A stretch of DNA of 64,000 nt from Mixophyes australis (GCA_036250195.1 JAVHZZ010000002.1:72076252-72140251), one strand, 5' to 3'. Positions 46,471-58,871 are shown, numbered from the stretch's first letter. Notes: generated by a model not told the origin, from the sequence alone. Translations and numbers: made by a program.

Positions 46471-49400
46471 AATAGACATACATGTTTTAGTCATGTGTAA
46501 CTTCTACGTCTGGCAGTGAGAAGTGGCAGCTCACTAGTTAAGATAAGGAAACATTTGAGGCCGTGCGTGGATTCCTTTGTGTTGAATTATGGCTTTGTTG
46601 AGCCAAAGGTCATTACAATGGATAAGTACAGCAATAAAACTAGAAGAACCAGTACTCTTTCCCTATAAAGATTATCATTATTGGCTTATTAATACTCGAC
46701 AATGTTGAATTATACCTCGGTAATAAATAGAGATCTTGACTCAAGATCACACAATATAAAAATAAGCTCACCCCAAGCGCCCCCCCCCCCCTTCTTCCTC
46801 CTCTGAGGCTGCTGCTTCCATGAGCTGTGTGTTACGAGATTATTATTATTATTATTATTATTATAGTATTGTTAATAGTCTCTTAAAAGACTAGAATAGA
46901 TTAGACTAACTGAAAATTATATATGTTTTATATATTAATGCAACATATACTTTGAGGACAATAACTTTTTTGATGCATTTCAAAGCTAAAAGGAGCGAGT
47001 CATCGAATCATAAATATTCTGAGTTAATTTTTTAACGTGCAGATTTGCAAAAAAAACCACAAAAACATAAAGAAATACAGAGTTTTATATAATATAAAAG
47101 CGTGGAAGAGAAGTTAAGGTTGGCCCATGTGATTTCAGAGCACTGGCTTCAACCCCGTGGACTCAGTGATTTATAACCTGCCCTAAAATGGGAGAATATA
47201 CTCCCGGCATTCGTAATGTGATTTTTATAGCTGCTGCTACGGTCTTTCACTGGGAATATGTATCTAGTACTCCATCAATAAAATGATAAACGACCTGTTT
47301 TTTTTATGAATCCCATATATTTTAATGGTAAGAAACACACCCGCGTATAAGCATTTAAATAAAGACACGGTAACAATATAATCCATAAACTAAATCACAG
47401 GCCACCAGCGGGCAATGGGTTAAGGTGTTTAGAAAATTACGAGATTTCTCGCCCATAAATCGTGTAAGGAGTCAAATAAAAAAAAAAAAAAAAAAACACG
47501 ACAAATTCCTCCTAAAGAAAATATAAAAAATAAAAAGCGTAACTCAAAAAGATGAGAAATTTACAGCAATGGTAACTACGATGTAAATCCCACAGGTCAC
47601 ACTTTAATAAATTATACCTCCGCTCTTCTAAATAATTGCAGCACTTCTGTTTTCATACGTGTTGGATGTAATGCAACATTGTAGCTTATATAAAAAGTAA
47701 ACGAGAATTAAAACAAATAACAAAATAGCAAACGCATTGTTTGTAGTCCATTGTGATTGCCCCCCCTCCCCCCCAACCCCAAGCACCACCATGAATAATT
47801 ACAATAGAACCCATCAGTAATGTTTTATATGTATATATTGTATAATTGGTATATAGAATTGTCCAAATGCATAACAATTAATAATAACAATTTCACTTGG
47901 AAAGAAAAGAATGAAAATCTCACCTTCAACACCGTCCCTGATTGTCCCTTATGGATAGGTTATTTGTGAAGATCAGCAGCTATGATGGTGCCTTTTTCTC
48001 TCTGTATTCTTGGTGGGAAATCCCTATTTCCTGGATGTTCCTTTGAAGAATTCAATGTATTTTCCTGTGTCCTGTGATGGAAGCGGGGGCTGACATAAAC
48101 TTGCCATGTTAGCTAAAATCGCTAAATCTTCTGCCTACTACAACCGGCTTTCTGTTGTTACACAGATTCCTCGAGTTACAGAGTATCTCAGCGCTGGGTT
48201 CCCCTTTTCTCCTTGTTTATAACTACAGAAGGCAAAGGGCCCATAAATCTTTTGGAAAGCCCACAGAGACAAGAGGAAATTGTGTATGCATGGCTAGGAA
48301 CAGCTAATATCTAAACCCATTAACAAGCCTGTGTAGGACTCAAGTTGTTGGGGTACATTAACTTACAGTTAAATTCTGGAAGAGGTAAAAAAAAAAAAAA
48401 AAAAAGGCATTGTGAATTAACATAAACCAAATTTATCATTTGATTTTTTGTCATATTAAATTAGCTGAGCAAGATTAGTACCCTCCCTTTTCGTGGTCTT
48501 AAGCTCCAGCCATTGTGTTAATTTTTAGTCTGGGGCTGTTTGCATAAAAGTCATAAATCAGAGGTCAGGGAAAGTTTTTGGTGGAAAGATCTATGTTAAA
48601 TGACTTGATGTGTTTGATAAGCAGACAGAGCAAGGAGCGTGTGAAACTGATAGGACAGGAGGACGTGTTTTCAATAGTAGGGATGCAAGAGGCAAAAATA
48701 GGGGGATACAGCAAAGTTCAAGGGGTTACTGTATGGAGATGAGGAAATCTGGCATGGTGTCATCCATAAGCAAATAAAAATAGATCAATAAATGTTAAGA
48801 AAAGCAAAATAAAAAGTAATGCATGCCAGCTGTAATATATTGTGATATATTTTTATAAAAATTAGAGATATTTGAATAAAAGGCAATTCAATTTTATAGC
48901 AATTGCTTAGGGTGGCTATTTTGTGCTGGTTATCTACATTTTGCTCTCTTTAATGATCAGAAACCTTTCTTGTTTTTCAGACATCCATTATGACGCCTAT
49001 TCTCTTCCAGTAATCAATGCAAATTTCTGCCACTGGTCTGATTGTATCTGTGGTTGCAGTGACGCAGGGCTAGGTTCAGTGCTTGGGTTGACAACCCCTC
49101 TTAAAGACCACTAAACAATCATAATCTGCATTGGCAATACCCCACACAACACCATTTCTCTCTTCCACCCCCCACCCTCCCCAAAAAGGGCCCTCCAGAA
49201 TTCCCTTCGCAAACGCCTCCCCAACATCCCTGCTCAGCCCTCTTATTCTGTGACTGAATATACACTGCAGCCTGTTCAACTGCTCCCTCTTCGCCTATGA
49301 AAGTGTTAAAGGTAAGATATTTTCACTCCAAGCAAACAGCAGGCTTTTGTATACATGATTTATAGTCTGATTCTTGGTTCAAACAGAGTTCACATGAATT

Positions 49401-49634
49401 TGCTACTGCTGAAGGCTAGGAGATTGGGCTGACTTCACACTACTAGGCTACCATTAAAATCCCTTTCCTTTTAAACTCCCAGGTTTGGGGACTTGCTGTA
49501 TATGCAGAACAGATATATTTTTGAAAGGATGCTTGGGACAATTATTTTCTGTCCGTGACCCTAAATATGAAGGATTCAAATGGCAATTTGATAGAGTTAA
49601 TTTGTAATCACAACAATGTCAGTGCTAAAACCTT

Positions 49635-49639
<5 letters not shown>

Positions 49640-49679
<40 letters not shown>
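49640..49679. repeat. (AT)n microsatellite
   Basis: About 20 AT units. Confidence 0.95.
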
Positions 49680-49681
<2 letters not shown>

Positions 49682-52348
49682 CAATAGAGTATTCGCTGTA
49701 TATACATTATATTCTTAAAAATAAATCGAATGATCGATGTTTTACCGAATATCCCCGTATTACTTTGAATTTTCGTTGATTTAAGGCCAGATAAGCACTT
49801 ACTAAAATAAATACTGTGTAATTTCTAAACCACCATAGCAAATTTCAACCGCAGTGAGCATATCAACATCCTTACATCTATTTTTTTTTTTAATACTTTA
49901 CTATCAATTTAAATAAGTGTTTCATTGTGCCATAGATATTGCTGGTATCGCCAGCAATAACTGCAAAGGCAGATTTAATTAGTTGTTTTCGTAGCTCCCA
50001 GTTAAATTAAACTCCCAACACATTTGATTTTATTTACAACCTCTTCCTGGATATCTTTGGTGGGTGCAGTAAGCCAGTAGCTAAAATGATAATTCGTTTT
50101 TGATAAATGTTTCGCACACATTCTGAAGCCAGGCTGATTTAAATCAGAAAGGGGGATGCACAAATCATATTTATAGAGGGGCTGGGTGCTCTGGCTATTA
50201 AATAAACAGTAATTTCAATATAATATATGAGATGTTCTTATAGTATAACGCTGTATATGGAAGTGGGTAGTATCTGTTCTAGCTATAAAGTGCTGAACGG
50301 ATAGGGGATTCAGAACAAAGGATTGGTGCTTTGGTCCATATCGTAACAATGGGACTTAAGGCTGTACGGCGCCATAGGATTCGGCCCTAGATACCTGGTT
50401 GTAACAAAGGCTGAGGTGCTGGGGAGCGGTGGGGGTGCAATGGAGACACAGCCATGGACAGAACAAGTCCTGCTAGTTACTGGGGATCTTGCTGAAGGAA
50501 CTCTGCCAAGTGGAACACTTTCTGTTATTATTTCTCTTGGCTCCATGTGAGTCAAATTCCTGAGCCCTCTGTAAACAGTTGGAAATGTTAGAGAAAGTTT
50601 GAACGGTAAATATGAGGGGAATGTGCATGCAGCTGAGTCACAGGGCTAAATGGACACAGAGGGCCCCTTTACAATACTGGGAGAAGTACAGCACAGATAG
50701 TAAAGAGGAACCCCCCCCCCCCCCCATTCAAGTATGAGAGACAGTCCTGATTAGTGTCCGTGTGTCTGTGAGTGAGTGGCTATCTGTCTATATGGGGGCG
50801 AGATAGACAGAGATAATTTATAGTGCATGGCTAGGAAAATAATTACAGACACGATGACTGAGAAATAGAAAGTACACTCATGTCTGTGAGATACACTGTG
50901 AAAGAAATTACAGAACCTCAAAACAATATGTAAGACTATACAAATAATACAAAGAATGTAACAAATGAAGAGTGCTAGACGTGGAGAAAGAATTTAAACA
51001 AATGACTTTACTATTTGATAAATAAATGAATCAATCTATAGAACAAACATAGGTAATTCAATTCTGACTTTGTAAAAACATTTAAGCCTTGGGTACAAAT
51101 TAATATTTACTATTATCAAGTAGTTATTGGTAGCTTAGGAAAACAAAGTGTCTATAGGTTAATGCATATATATTCTTAACACATGCCCTAGATCTCTGTT
51201 TTCACGCTCCTTATCTAACTTCTATCTTTTCATGCATTGCTAACTAGATTGTGCTGTTGGTCAGTTTGATTTGTGTGGTGAAGAGAGCTGTGGAAGTCTG
51301 GGCTGTGGTGGAAAGCTAGATCAGATAATAACTATTGTTCACCTTTCCTAAATCCATCCATCATGCCAGGTATAACCTGTAGTGTTTATACCACAAGCAG
51401 GAGGATAACCCTTCTGGAAGGCAGTCACGTGGAAACACACAACCAACATTAAACTTAAACTATAGTCTTCCAGATATAAGCAGTCATCTCATTACTGTTA
51501 ATCATTTTTATAACTTCCTACGGCACTTCCAGTACATAAATCCAGCTGTCATAGATTTCATCTGTCATTTTACAGTTTATACAACAAAGCTGGAATATAG
51601 GGTTTTAACCGCTGGATATACATTGAGTATACAATACACAATGCAGCAATAATATCTGGCATATTCATAGTATTATTAAAGAATAAATTGATTTAATGTC
51701 TCACTAAACTGGGTTGGTCAATTGTTGCTGAGAAAGTTGGAAAAGTTTAAAAAGTTTTTAGCATAAAACTCAGCACTTATCATGTACTCCTTTTATTATT
51801 AACATATTTCTGTTTTTTTTTTTTGAGTAAATCCTTTCACGTTACAGAATAATATAGCAAATGCTACTATATGATACATTATTTTCCACAAGCGTGCCCG
51901 ATTATTACATTATTACTCAGTATCCATTAAAAAGCTCGCATTTTTTTTAAATTAAACCTTTAATTTATTAAATATATGAAACGTTTGACTCAGCTTTTTG
52001 TTCTTTGTATGTTAATTGCCCTCACGTCGCCTTTGTCTCTCAAAAGGCTTGCGGATATTTTTTAACGAAAAAAGTTTCAAGCAAACCTATTATTCCAAAA
52101 TATCCAACACTTATTTGTATATTAGATAGTAATGATAATTTTGACAATTATCAAATACAGCGATATTGTCTTATCGTTTACTTTTGGAGTCTAGCAAATT
52201 CCTATTAACTAAACATATTTGCTGATGACAGCATCCTTTGAAGCCTCTTGGTATTGTAAGCCCCATATGTGCAGCACTGAAATAAACGCACATAGCACGG
52301 TTTGCACTTAAATGACATTGAAAAGTAATACATACATATTAGAAAAAG

Positions 52349-52399
52349 CCCTTCTCTCTTTCTCTCTCCCTCTCTCTCTCTTTCACTCTCTCTCCACCC
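52349..52399 (+). repeat. CT-rich (GAGA-type) tract about 0.5 kb upstream of the Hox start
   Basis: CTTCTCTCTTTCTCTCTCCC and CTCTCTCTTTCACTCTCTCT form a pyrimidine tract (GAGA on the minus strand). GAGA tracts near Hox promoters can bind chromatin factors in animals (general knowledge); here it may simply be a microsatellite. Confidence 0.8.
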
Positions 52400-52591
52400 A
52401 GGGATCACTTAAAGTGGCAGCTTCCAGACTGTAGGAGCAGACAGATATTTAAGACCTACCACAGAGGATCGTGTTTTAAAAAGCTTTAGTGTGTTTTTAT
52501 ATCCAAAGCTCCTTTGTTACAACAGACGAACTTGGAAAAAAAAGCTATTTATTTAAGGTAGCCAAAATATACGTGTAGGTACAACACCAGG

Positions 52592-52599
52592 TGACGTCA
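52592..52599. promoter_or_regulatory. CRE-type palindrome upstream of the Hox gene
   Basis: TGACGTCA, the full consensus site for CREB/ATF factors, lies 289 bases before the start codon. One site is weak evidence, but an exact palindrome this close to the 5' end deserves note. Confidence 0.35.
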
Positions 52600-52836
52600 G
52601 AAGGTGGTTCCCACAGCTTTTTTGGCCTATGCTCATCCATTTCATTTATTTGTTCTTGCACTGACTTTTTTTTCTGTATATCAGCAGGTCTGAGGCCTCT
52701 TTGCTGAGTATTGGGGCTGCAAGAAGACATGGTTTGGGTCCAGAACTAGGATGCTGCACCACTATTTATCCTGTGCTTGATACGCCAGGATCATCTGCAA
52801 AGGTCACTTGAGGGTGATCTCTGATACCTGATCACT

Positions 52837-52842
52837 AATTGG
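52837..52842 (-). promoter_or_regulatory. inverted CCAAT-box candidate
   Basis: ATTGGT (CCAAT on the minus strand, in CTAATTGGTCAG) lies about 45 bases before the Hox start codon. The transcription start is unknown, so this may be in the 5' UTR and without function. Confidence 0.2.
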
Positions 52843-52887
52843 TCAGGGTGTCACATTTCTATTGTAAAGACTAAAGGAACAGAGAAG

Positions 52888-53326
52888 ATGCAAAAATCAC
52901 TTTACTACGATCATTCAGGCTCTTTCGCAGGCTGTGGCTTCCAAGATACCAGTGACATGAGCTTCATTGGGCAACAAACTTATGTCAGTGAAAATGAATA
53001 TGAACCGTCCTACTGCCTTCAGCCAGAAAGCACCACTAGCTCCACCAGCAACAAAGGCGAGCTCTCTATTAAGGGCATTAACTTTCATCTGTCTGATGTC
53101 TCAGAACAAGCCCAGCAGCCCAAGTCACCAAACTCAGCCTCCCCTAACCCAAAATCAACGGCGACCCAGGGCTGCCCCTCACAGCCAAACACTGGACCAG
53201 GGTCTGCTGAGGGCACTGGCACCAAGAAAAGCAGCAAAAGCAGCAACTTACCCAAACAGATCTTCCCCTGGATGAAAGAAACGCGTCAGAACTCCAAGCA
53301 GAAGAAACAAGCCCCTCCCCCGACAG
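52888..53326 (+). CDS. hoxc3: Hox group-3 gene exon 1 (likely HOXC3), residues 1-146
   Basis: This is the first coding exon of a homeobox transcription factor that specifies anterior-posterior identity in the nucleus. It starts at ATG 52,888 (MQKSLYYDHSG); Hox3 proteins typically begin MQK.YY, which fixes the start. Residues 40-120 are rich in Ser, Pro, Thr and Gln, as usual before the hexapeptide. The PBX-interaction hexapeptide IFPWMK is at residues 125-130 within KQIFPWMKETRQNSKQK, the group-3 form. The exon ends at CCGACAG before GTAAAC, a good splice donor, after 439 bases, so it leaves one base (G) that joins AA of exon 2 to make Glu147. Reading through the donor would add 21 residues and stop at 53,391. 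Paralog: the N-terminus fits no one of A3, B3 or D3 closely, which together with the homeodomain favours C3; D3 is the main alternative. Confidence 0.93.
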
Positions 53327-54345
53327 GTAAACACAGTAAGACGACCCCACCCTCAACAAGCCTACCTGCCATATATCAGCTGGGGCTTTAAACATTGCAT
53401 AGGGCATTAGGCATGTCATATGAATAAAGTGTACACGATGCATTTACTTGGTGGAGAGGGACAGTAATGGAGAAACTGAATTACTTGGTAGATTGTTGTT
53501 AAGGATCCCAGACCATACGTTTGACCTGAATTTATGAGCCCATATTTATATTTAATCTGAATAATCACTAATATGCAGGGTATGTTGGCAAGATATCAAC
53601 ACGTCCGGATTTATTTACATTGTATTGTTTCCATTTTAAAAAGTTTATTTCGAAACACTTGATTGTATCATTTCAAATACATCGACTTTGTAACAATCTG
53701 TGTTTTGGAAAATATTTTGTCTTTTGACACAACTTTATGGCAGAGATCACATGGGTAATGTCACAGATAAGTGATGTTACCGATCCTTCGCATGTTATTG
53801 TAATGTGCAGTTGGGTCACTTGCAATCACTCAGCCACTGTCCTGACAACACGTCAGACCACTGGTCTCGTGTAAACGACCACCGAGACGAAATACAAGAT
53901 TAAAAGTCGCTCACACAAAATATTACAATATTCCTAATCATCAAGGTAGACGTAATATTACATATGTGCCTTAACGTTTTGTGGAGCTGATCTTTGCTGA
54001 TATTTGGGTTATTTGTGATGACCAGGGGGGTCCTGTGCACGTCAGACTTCCAAATACTAAATAAACCTATTGGATGACACTGCTGTCATTCTTGTTTAGC
54101 CAGAAAATTGCTGATGACAGAGCCAATAAGCTTGTACCAAATGTAAATACAAAGCCAAACATCCCACGTTCTGTCAAGGTATGGACAGGTTTACATATAT
54201 GTCTGGGAATTATTTGTATATAAGGCAGCTTGTAGGTTTACTGAGCGTTTACTTTTCTATATTGTAGTCTATTATTGAAATATCACTCTGGAATTTGGGA
54301 CTGGTCATTGGAACACTAAATTAAATGTTTTCTTTTGTATTCCAG
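53327..54345 (+). other. Hox intron 1, 1,019 bp
   Basis: GTAAAC donor and TTTTCTTTTGTATTCCAG acceptor, phase 1. The position between hexapeptide and homeodomain is the conserved intron site of Hox genes. No transposon was recognised in it. Confidence 0.92.
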
Positions 54346-55085
54346 AAGATGACAACTCATTGGACAATAGTTTCCTTAGTTCTGCATCCAAGAGGGCCAG
54401 GACGGCTTACACCAACTCCCAGCTGGTGGAATTAGAGAAAGAATTTCATTTTAATCGTTATCTTTGTCGCCCAAGGAGACTGGAGATGGCCAAACTGCTC
54501 AACTTATCCGAGAGGCAGATCAAGATCTGGTTCCAGAATAGGAGAATGAAGTACAAGAAGGACCACAAGGGGAAAGGTGGAGGTGTGTCTCCTGGGGGGC
54601 AGTCTCCCAGTAGAAGTCCTTCACTGATACCTTACTCCAACCCACTATCCTTAGATGATGAAAGTGGCTATGAAGTGTCTATGGCTAATGAGTACAGCAA
54701 GAGCCAGGGGAACATGTATGGTTTAACAGCTTACTCTGCACCAATCTTTGACAACCCACCAGCTCAAAAACGATATGGGAATCAGTCCATGACCTCTGAG
54801 TACGACCTCCCCTCTATGCATGGAGATGGAGGCTATGACGCCCCTGGTTTGCAGGGGAGCCAAAGTTATATTGGAGGGAATTACCTGGAGAATGGGCCTG
54901 GAAACTGCTCCATTTTCAATATTCCACATCCTTCTTCTGATAGCATGGACTACAGCTGTGCGGCACAGACACCAAGCAAACACCATCTTGGACCGTGTGA
55001 CCCACATCCCACCTACACAGACTTAAACATACATCCTGTGCCTCAGGGATGTTCCCAGGAGCCTCCAGTACTGACACATCTGTAG
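54346..55085 (+). CDS. hoxc3: Hox group-3 gene exon 2 (likely HOXC3), residues 147-392
   Basis: The exon begins AAGATGACAACTC after the acceptor; Glu147 is completed from exon 1. The homeodomain is residues 161-220 (54,387-54,566): SKRARTAYT at its arm, [16 protein letters not shown] in helices 1-2 and [16 protein letters not shown] in helix 3, with Gln50 and Asn51 of the recognition helix intact. Relative to the near-invariant A3/B3/D3 sequence it has Asn10-Ser11, Leu32, Lys36 and a DHK end. The rest is the group-3 C-terminal domain: [20 protein letters not shown], a YIGGNYLE block, [23 protein letters not shown], and the terminal LTHL before TAG at 55,083. The joined protein is 392 residues, near the usual length of vertebrate Hox3 proteins. 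SMDYSCAAQ and [12 protein letters not shown] resemble HOXD3, so D3 cannot be excluded. No Hox4 lies upstream and no Hox1/2 within 9 kb downstream. Confidence 0.95.
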
Positions 55086-57427
55086 AATTGTCTACCCTTT
55101 GAAACATAAGGGTAATTTAGTCTGTCCCATTATGCCATTAAACAACGGGAAAAAAATGCTACATGTAAACCCACCAACAGTATGCCTCAACCCCCAACAT
55201 CTCCTATGTATTTATTAAGCTATGCACAATACAGGGACTATGCATGGAGCACAGTAATGTCACATAAGCAACCAATTCTCTAAATTATCCCTCTCCCTCC
55301 CTATAGTATAAACTATTATGCCTGAGAAAGATAGCAGGGAATGTAAGACACGCTGAGATGTCAGTCTTAATGACTAAACTGTAATAGGTCTTTAAACGTG
55401 TCTCCAAATCCCAGCCCCTAAAAGTTAGTTATACTCTAAACTGTATTTATGTAAAACCAACCTCCAATTTTTGTAATTTCTAAATCTTGCTTTTTTTAGT
55501 AGAACAAAAAATGAAACTTATATTTATATGCGTTGGCGTTAAATTAGTTACGATATTTTCTGCCTATTTTTGTTGGTTTCTTTTATACTTGCCGGTTGTC
55601 TCGTTTAATTTATTACGCGCTACAAAGTCAGATCTACGTTTTTTTTCTTTTATTTTAAAATCGGTCTGTCTTTAAAGCGATTTATCGAACTGAGTTGTCT
55701 GTATTTTTAGTCGAACTTGAATTAACCATTTGATACATTAAAGAAAATTTTAAAAAATCTGCATTATTATTATTATTATGATTGTGATATTTAAATTAGC
55801 TTATAAAAGTTATATTAAAGTCAAGGAGATTTTGGAAGTTACTGAAATCACTTTGGTTGTCTGTGTGTGTTTTTTCCTGCTAGGGGTTGGATTTCACCCC
55901 TAATTCAACCCCATTAATCATCTGGACAGGGACAGTTCACATGGCCCCCTTAAGCCCTTTTCATGTTAAGTTAGTATTCAGCCTTGGTACTATCTTGCTT
56001 GATCAGTTTCTGCAGTATTTTCTGATCAACTTCAACATATTACCGGATTTCAGGTTTGAGCGTTTGACGAGCTTTCTGGCTTATTTAATATGATTAATTA
56101 ATTCGTTTAGGAAATCTTTCCTTCTTTATTTTGCTAACTCATGTAAATAGAATCTTCAAGGCATAATTTTTCCAGCTTCATTTAAATACCCCACATTTTG
56201 GTGGTACCGTTTAACCGTGGGTGGGAATGCATAAATTATTAGGTGTTACAATATGTTTCAGATACGTTTGGGGAGTAATGTAGTTAAACTTTTACAGCGC
56301 CCTGTGAAAAGTAGCAGTTATGAAACGATATATTTTAAAATGCATTTGAGAAACTTTTTCTGCCTGGTTCAAGTTAAACGGCTTTAAATCACAGATAAGC
56401 AAACAGCATAAACTTTTAGTTTATGTTCAGATCTTCAGAAAGGACGGAAGTCTATAAATTTGACTTTATAGAAAAGCGTGTAGAAGACAGAAGAGGACAA
56501 GCCCGATATCTACGTTTCAGAACTAACATATATTTATTTATTAACACATTTGTATGCTTTTATGTGAATTGATTAATTGGAATGCGTGTACAAACATGCT
56601 CAATGAGGTTTACCTTTAGGTGAAAATAGTAATAAAAATACTGATAATCCTCACATTATTATGAGAATATTACAGTATACATTTTCTTGGTTTATATGTA
56701 CACTTGAGGAGATCATCTAAACAATATTTCCTTCTATAATGTAATGCAATTAGGATTTCAAATTTATATTGAATGTTTTATGAATTGCAACAAAATATTC
56801 CTCCTAGTATGTTCACTTGTGAGTACACGCCTGATGATTTTCGTGTGCGCTCCTTTTGCAAGTATAGGCAAGATATATGGATATGATTTAACTATTTATT
56901 GGATTAATCGGGGCTAGTAAGAAAACAAATCATACGACTTTGCTGAAAAATGTCCAAATGGCTCTAATTTATCCTTCAGTCCGTACTAATGGTAAATTAC
57001 TATTTCATAGCTGAGATGAAATTGTACCTCCTAGCTAACTCAATTTCACTGTGAGGAACAGAAGGCCAGAGATCCGTCTCCATGTGGCTGGGATTCCATT
57101 ATTTTTTTGTTTACTGTTGTACCACAGAGGACCCAGCCACATAATTACACCCACACTAGGACCCTGACAGACTAGTGTTAGTCTGCTCTCTTGCATTCTT
57201 AACATAGATAAGTTTCACATGGGACCCGAGGGGCACCAGTGAGAATACAACAGCGGGACTCCTTAATCCAAACATCATTCTGAATAATTATCTATATAAA
57301 TATGTTTATCAACACACTTGTCACATATCATAAATTAATAAATTATACTTACTGATAGTCTTAACATACACGCCACACCTCATAAATGTATCGAGCTCTG
57401 TCTTCTTGTATCCAAATATTGTCATTC

Positions 57428-57428
<1 letters not shown>
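55086..57428 (+). other. Hox 3' UTR and transposon-poor downstream region
   Basis: The 3' UTR starts at 55,086. Candidate polyadenylation signals are ATTAAA at 55,737 and 55,814 and AATAAA at 56,631; I cannot tell which is used. No further homeobox, other exon or transposon was recognised. TTA units occur near 55,764-55,778. Confidence 0.5.
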
Positions 57429-57469
<41 letters not shown>

Positions 57470-57604
57470 TTATCTATCTAGCTATCTTTTATTGAAATAA
57501 TTGTTTTACCTGCGTGCCTTAGTAAACCTTACTTATTTGGGCCATACTTTGCCAACTTTACTTGCACGTTTATGGGTATATAATATATTTTATAGCTTAT
57601 ATAT
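57429..57604 (+). repeat. dispersed repeat with (TATC)n, pair of 25,941-26,127
   Basis: A TATC run at 57,429-57,486 is followed by TTATTGAAATAATTGTTTTA, CCTTAGTAAACCTTACTTAT and TTGGGCCATACTTTGCCAAC, the inverse of the copy at 25,941. It marks the right edge of the transposon-poor region. Confidence 0.75.
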
Positions 57605-58255
57605 CTATCTATGTTATTGTTATATGCACATTAACAAAACATATATTATGTCATGTTTGGTCACTAAGGACCATTATCCATAAATACCATGATTCCCAAC
57701 CAAAACAAACACACAGATCTAGAACACAGATTTTGATTTGGAAAGCCCACTCCTAAAATGAGTTGCAAATTGACTGCAGCATATATTATTATTATTTTTT
57801 TACAATACGTTGACAGATTAAAACTGTGCAAAACAGAATATTGCTTGTATTACTGCTACCCACTGCTAAGATACATACTTTGCAAATTATCACATCCTTA
57901 AACCCCATGGAAAGATCTGAAAGACTGAGACATTTTAAGCACTTGAAAAGTAAAAGAAACACTAAATCTGGAATCCAACTCAATCCAATATGAAAATGCA
58001 TCTTGTAACATCCACACATGTATATGGAAGATTTTCCATACTTTTACAGAACCTTGTTTGTCCTTATATTTACATTGGTTATATAGTCCAGTGCAAACAA
58101 CCATTTCATGTCCTTGTAGAGCCATTAAATATGTTTCATTTCAGTATGTCTGTTGTGCCCAGTTACCACAAAAATAATCAAAGTGTTCTCAAAGTTTTTC
58201 ACTTTGTATAAGCTCTGAAAATGTAAGCATATATATTTGTGAATGTTATTATTAG
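57605..58255. other. unassigned sequence
   Basis: No feature supported. Confidence 0.35.
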
Positions 58256-58314
58256 CATAGTTTCCTACTGTTTGGATGACCCCTCTGGGAGATCCCACAG
58301 GGGAGATCTAGGTG

Positions 58315-58350
<36 letters not shown>

Positions 58351-58556
58351 GCGTGTGTGGTGGTGGTGGGTGACGTGATTTGCGTCATCCTCCCACTGCA
58401 CTACTCAGTGATTTTGTCATCCATTAGTGAGGGGCGGAGCCATGAAGGGAGGGAGGCGGGATCCTGGAGGGTGACCTAACCAATATATTTTTCCTTTGGG
58501 TATCTTTTGTAAGCAGAACTTGCAAGAGTCTCATTCTGGGAGAGTAGGCAAGCATG
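58256..58556. mobile_element. hAT-type MITE relic with (GT)n
   Basis: CATAGTTTCCTACTG at the left and GAGTAGGCAAGCATG at the right resemble the CATACTTGCC ends; TCTGGGAGATCCC and GGGGCGGAGCCATGAA are in the interior. GT units fill 58,317-58,358. No target duplication, perhaps because the SINE at its right end was inserted there. Confidence 0.55.
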
Positions 58557-58871
58557 CCATCATCATCACCATTTATTTTATATAGCGCCACTGATTCCGC
58601 AGCGCTGTACAGAGAACTCACTCACATCAGTCCCTGCCCCATTGGGACTTACAGTCTAAATTCCCTAACACACACACAGACAGACACCCAGACTAGGGTC
58701 AATTTGTTAGCATTTGTTTGTTTTTTGGAGTGTGGGAGGAAACCAGAGCACCCGGAGGAAACCCACGCAAACACGGGGAGAACATACAAACTCCACACAG
58801 ATAAGGCCATGGTCAGGAATTGAACTCATGACCCCAGTGCTGTCAGGCAGAAGTGCTAACCACTGCCCAGT
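58557..58871 (-). repeat. V-SINE
   Basis: Minus-strand V-SINE. On the plus strand: CATCATCACC at the left, TATATAGCGCCACTGATTCC, CCGGAGGAAACCCACGCAAA, and GAAGTGCTAACCACTG at the right. The final bases of the head are lost. Confidence 0.88.

Larger units (their letters stand above)
45646..52587. other. transposon-poor region upstream of the Hox gene
   Basis: Nearly 7 kb lacks recognisable transposons, in contrast with the rest of the window. Only simple repeats were found: a 28-bp unit three times at 46,380-46,470 (AAAGAAACAAATAAGTGAAA), TTA units near 46,842-46,864, A runs at about 47,480 and 48,388, an AT run at 49,640-49,679 and a C run near 50,709-50,725. No exon of a Hox4 gene or other protein is visible. 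Regulatory elements are likely in such a region, but none can be named from sequence alone. Confidence 0.6.

Noticed and set aside
52545..52730. 61-codon minus-strand frame upstream of the Hox start
   Set aside because: No domain and likely in the Hox promoter or 5' UTR.
45646..52880. Search for a Hox4 exon or a mir-10 hairpin
   Set aside because: No second homeodomain signature and no mature mir-10-like sequence seen on either strand by eye.
54346..55085. Assignment as HOXD3
   Set aside because: C-terminal blocks resemble D3, but homeodomain substitutions and the lack of neighbours favour C3; kept as the main alternative, not excluded.
54723..55107. Minus-strand frames opposite Hox exon 2
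   Set aside because: Shadows of a strongly conserved coding exon.
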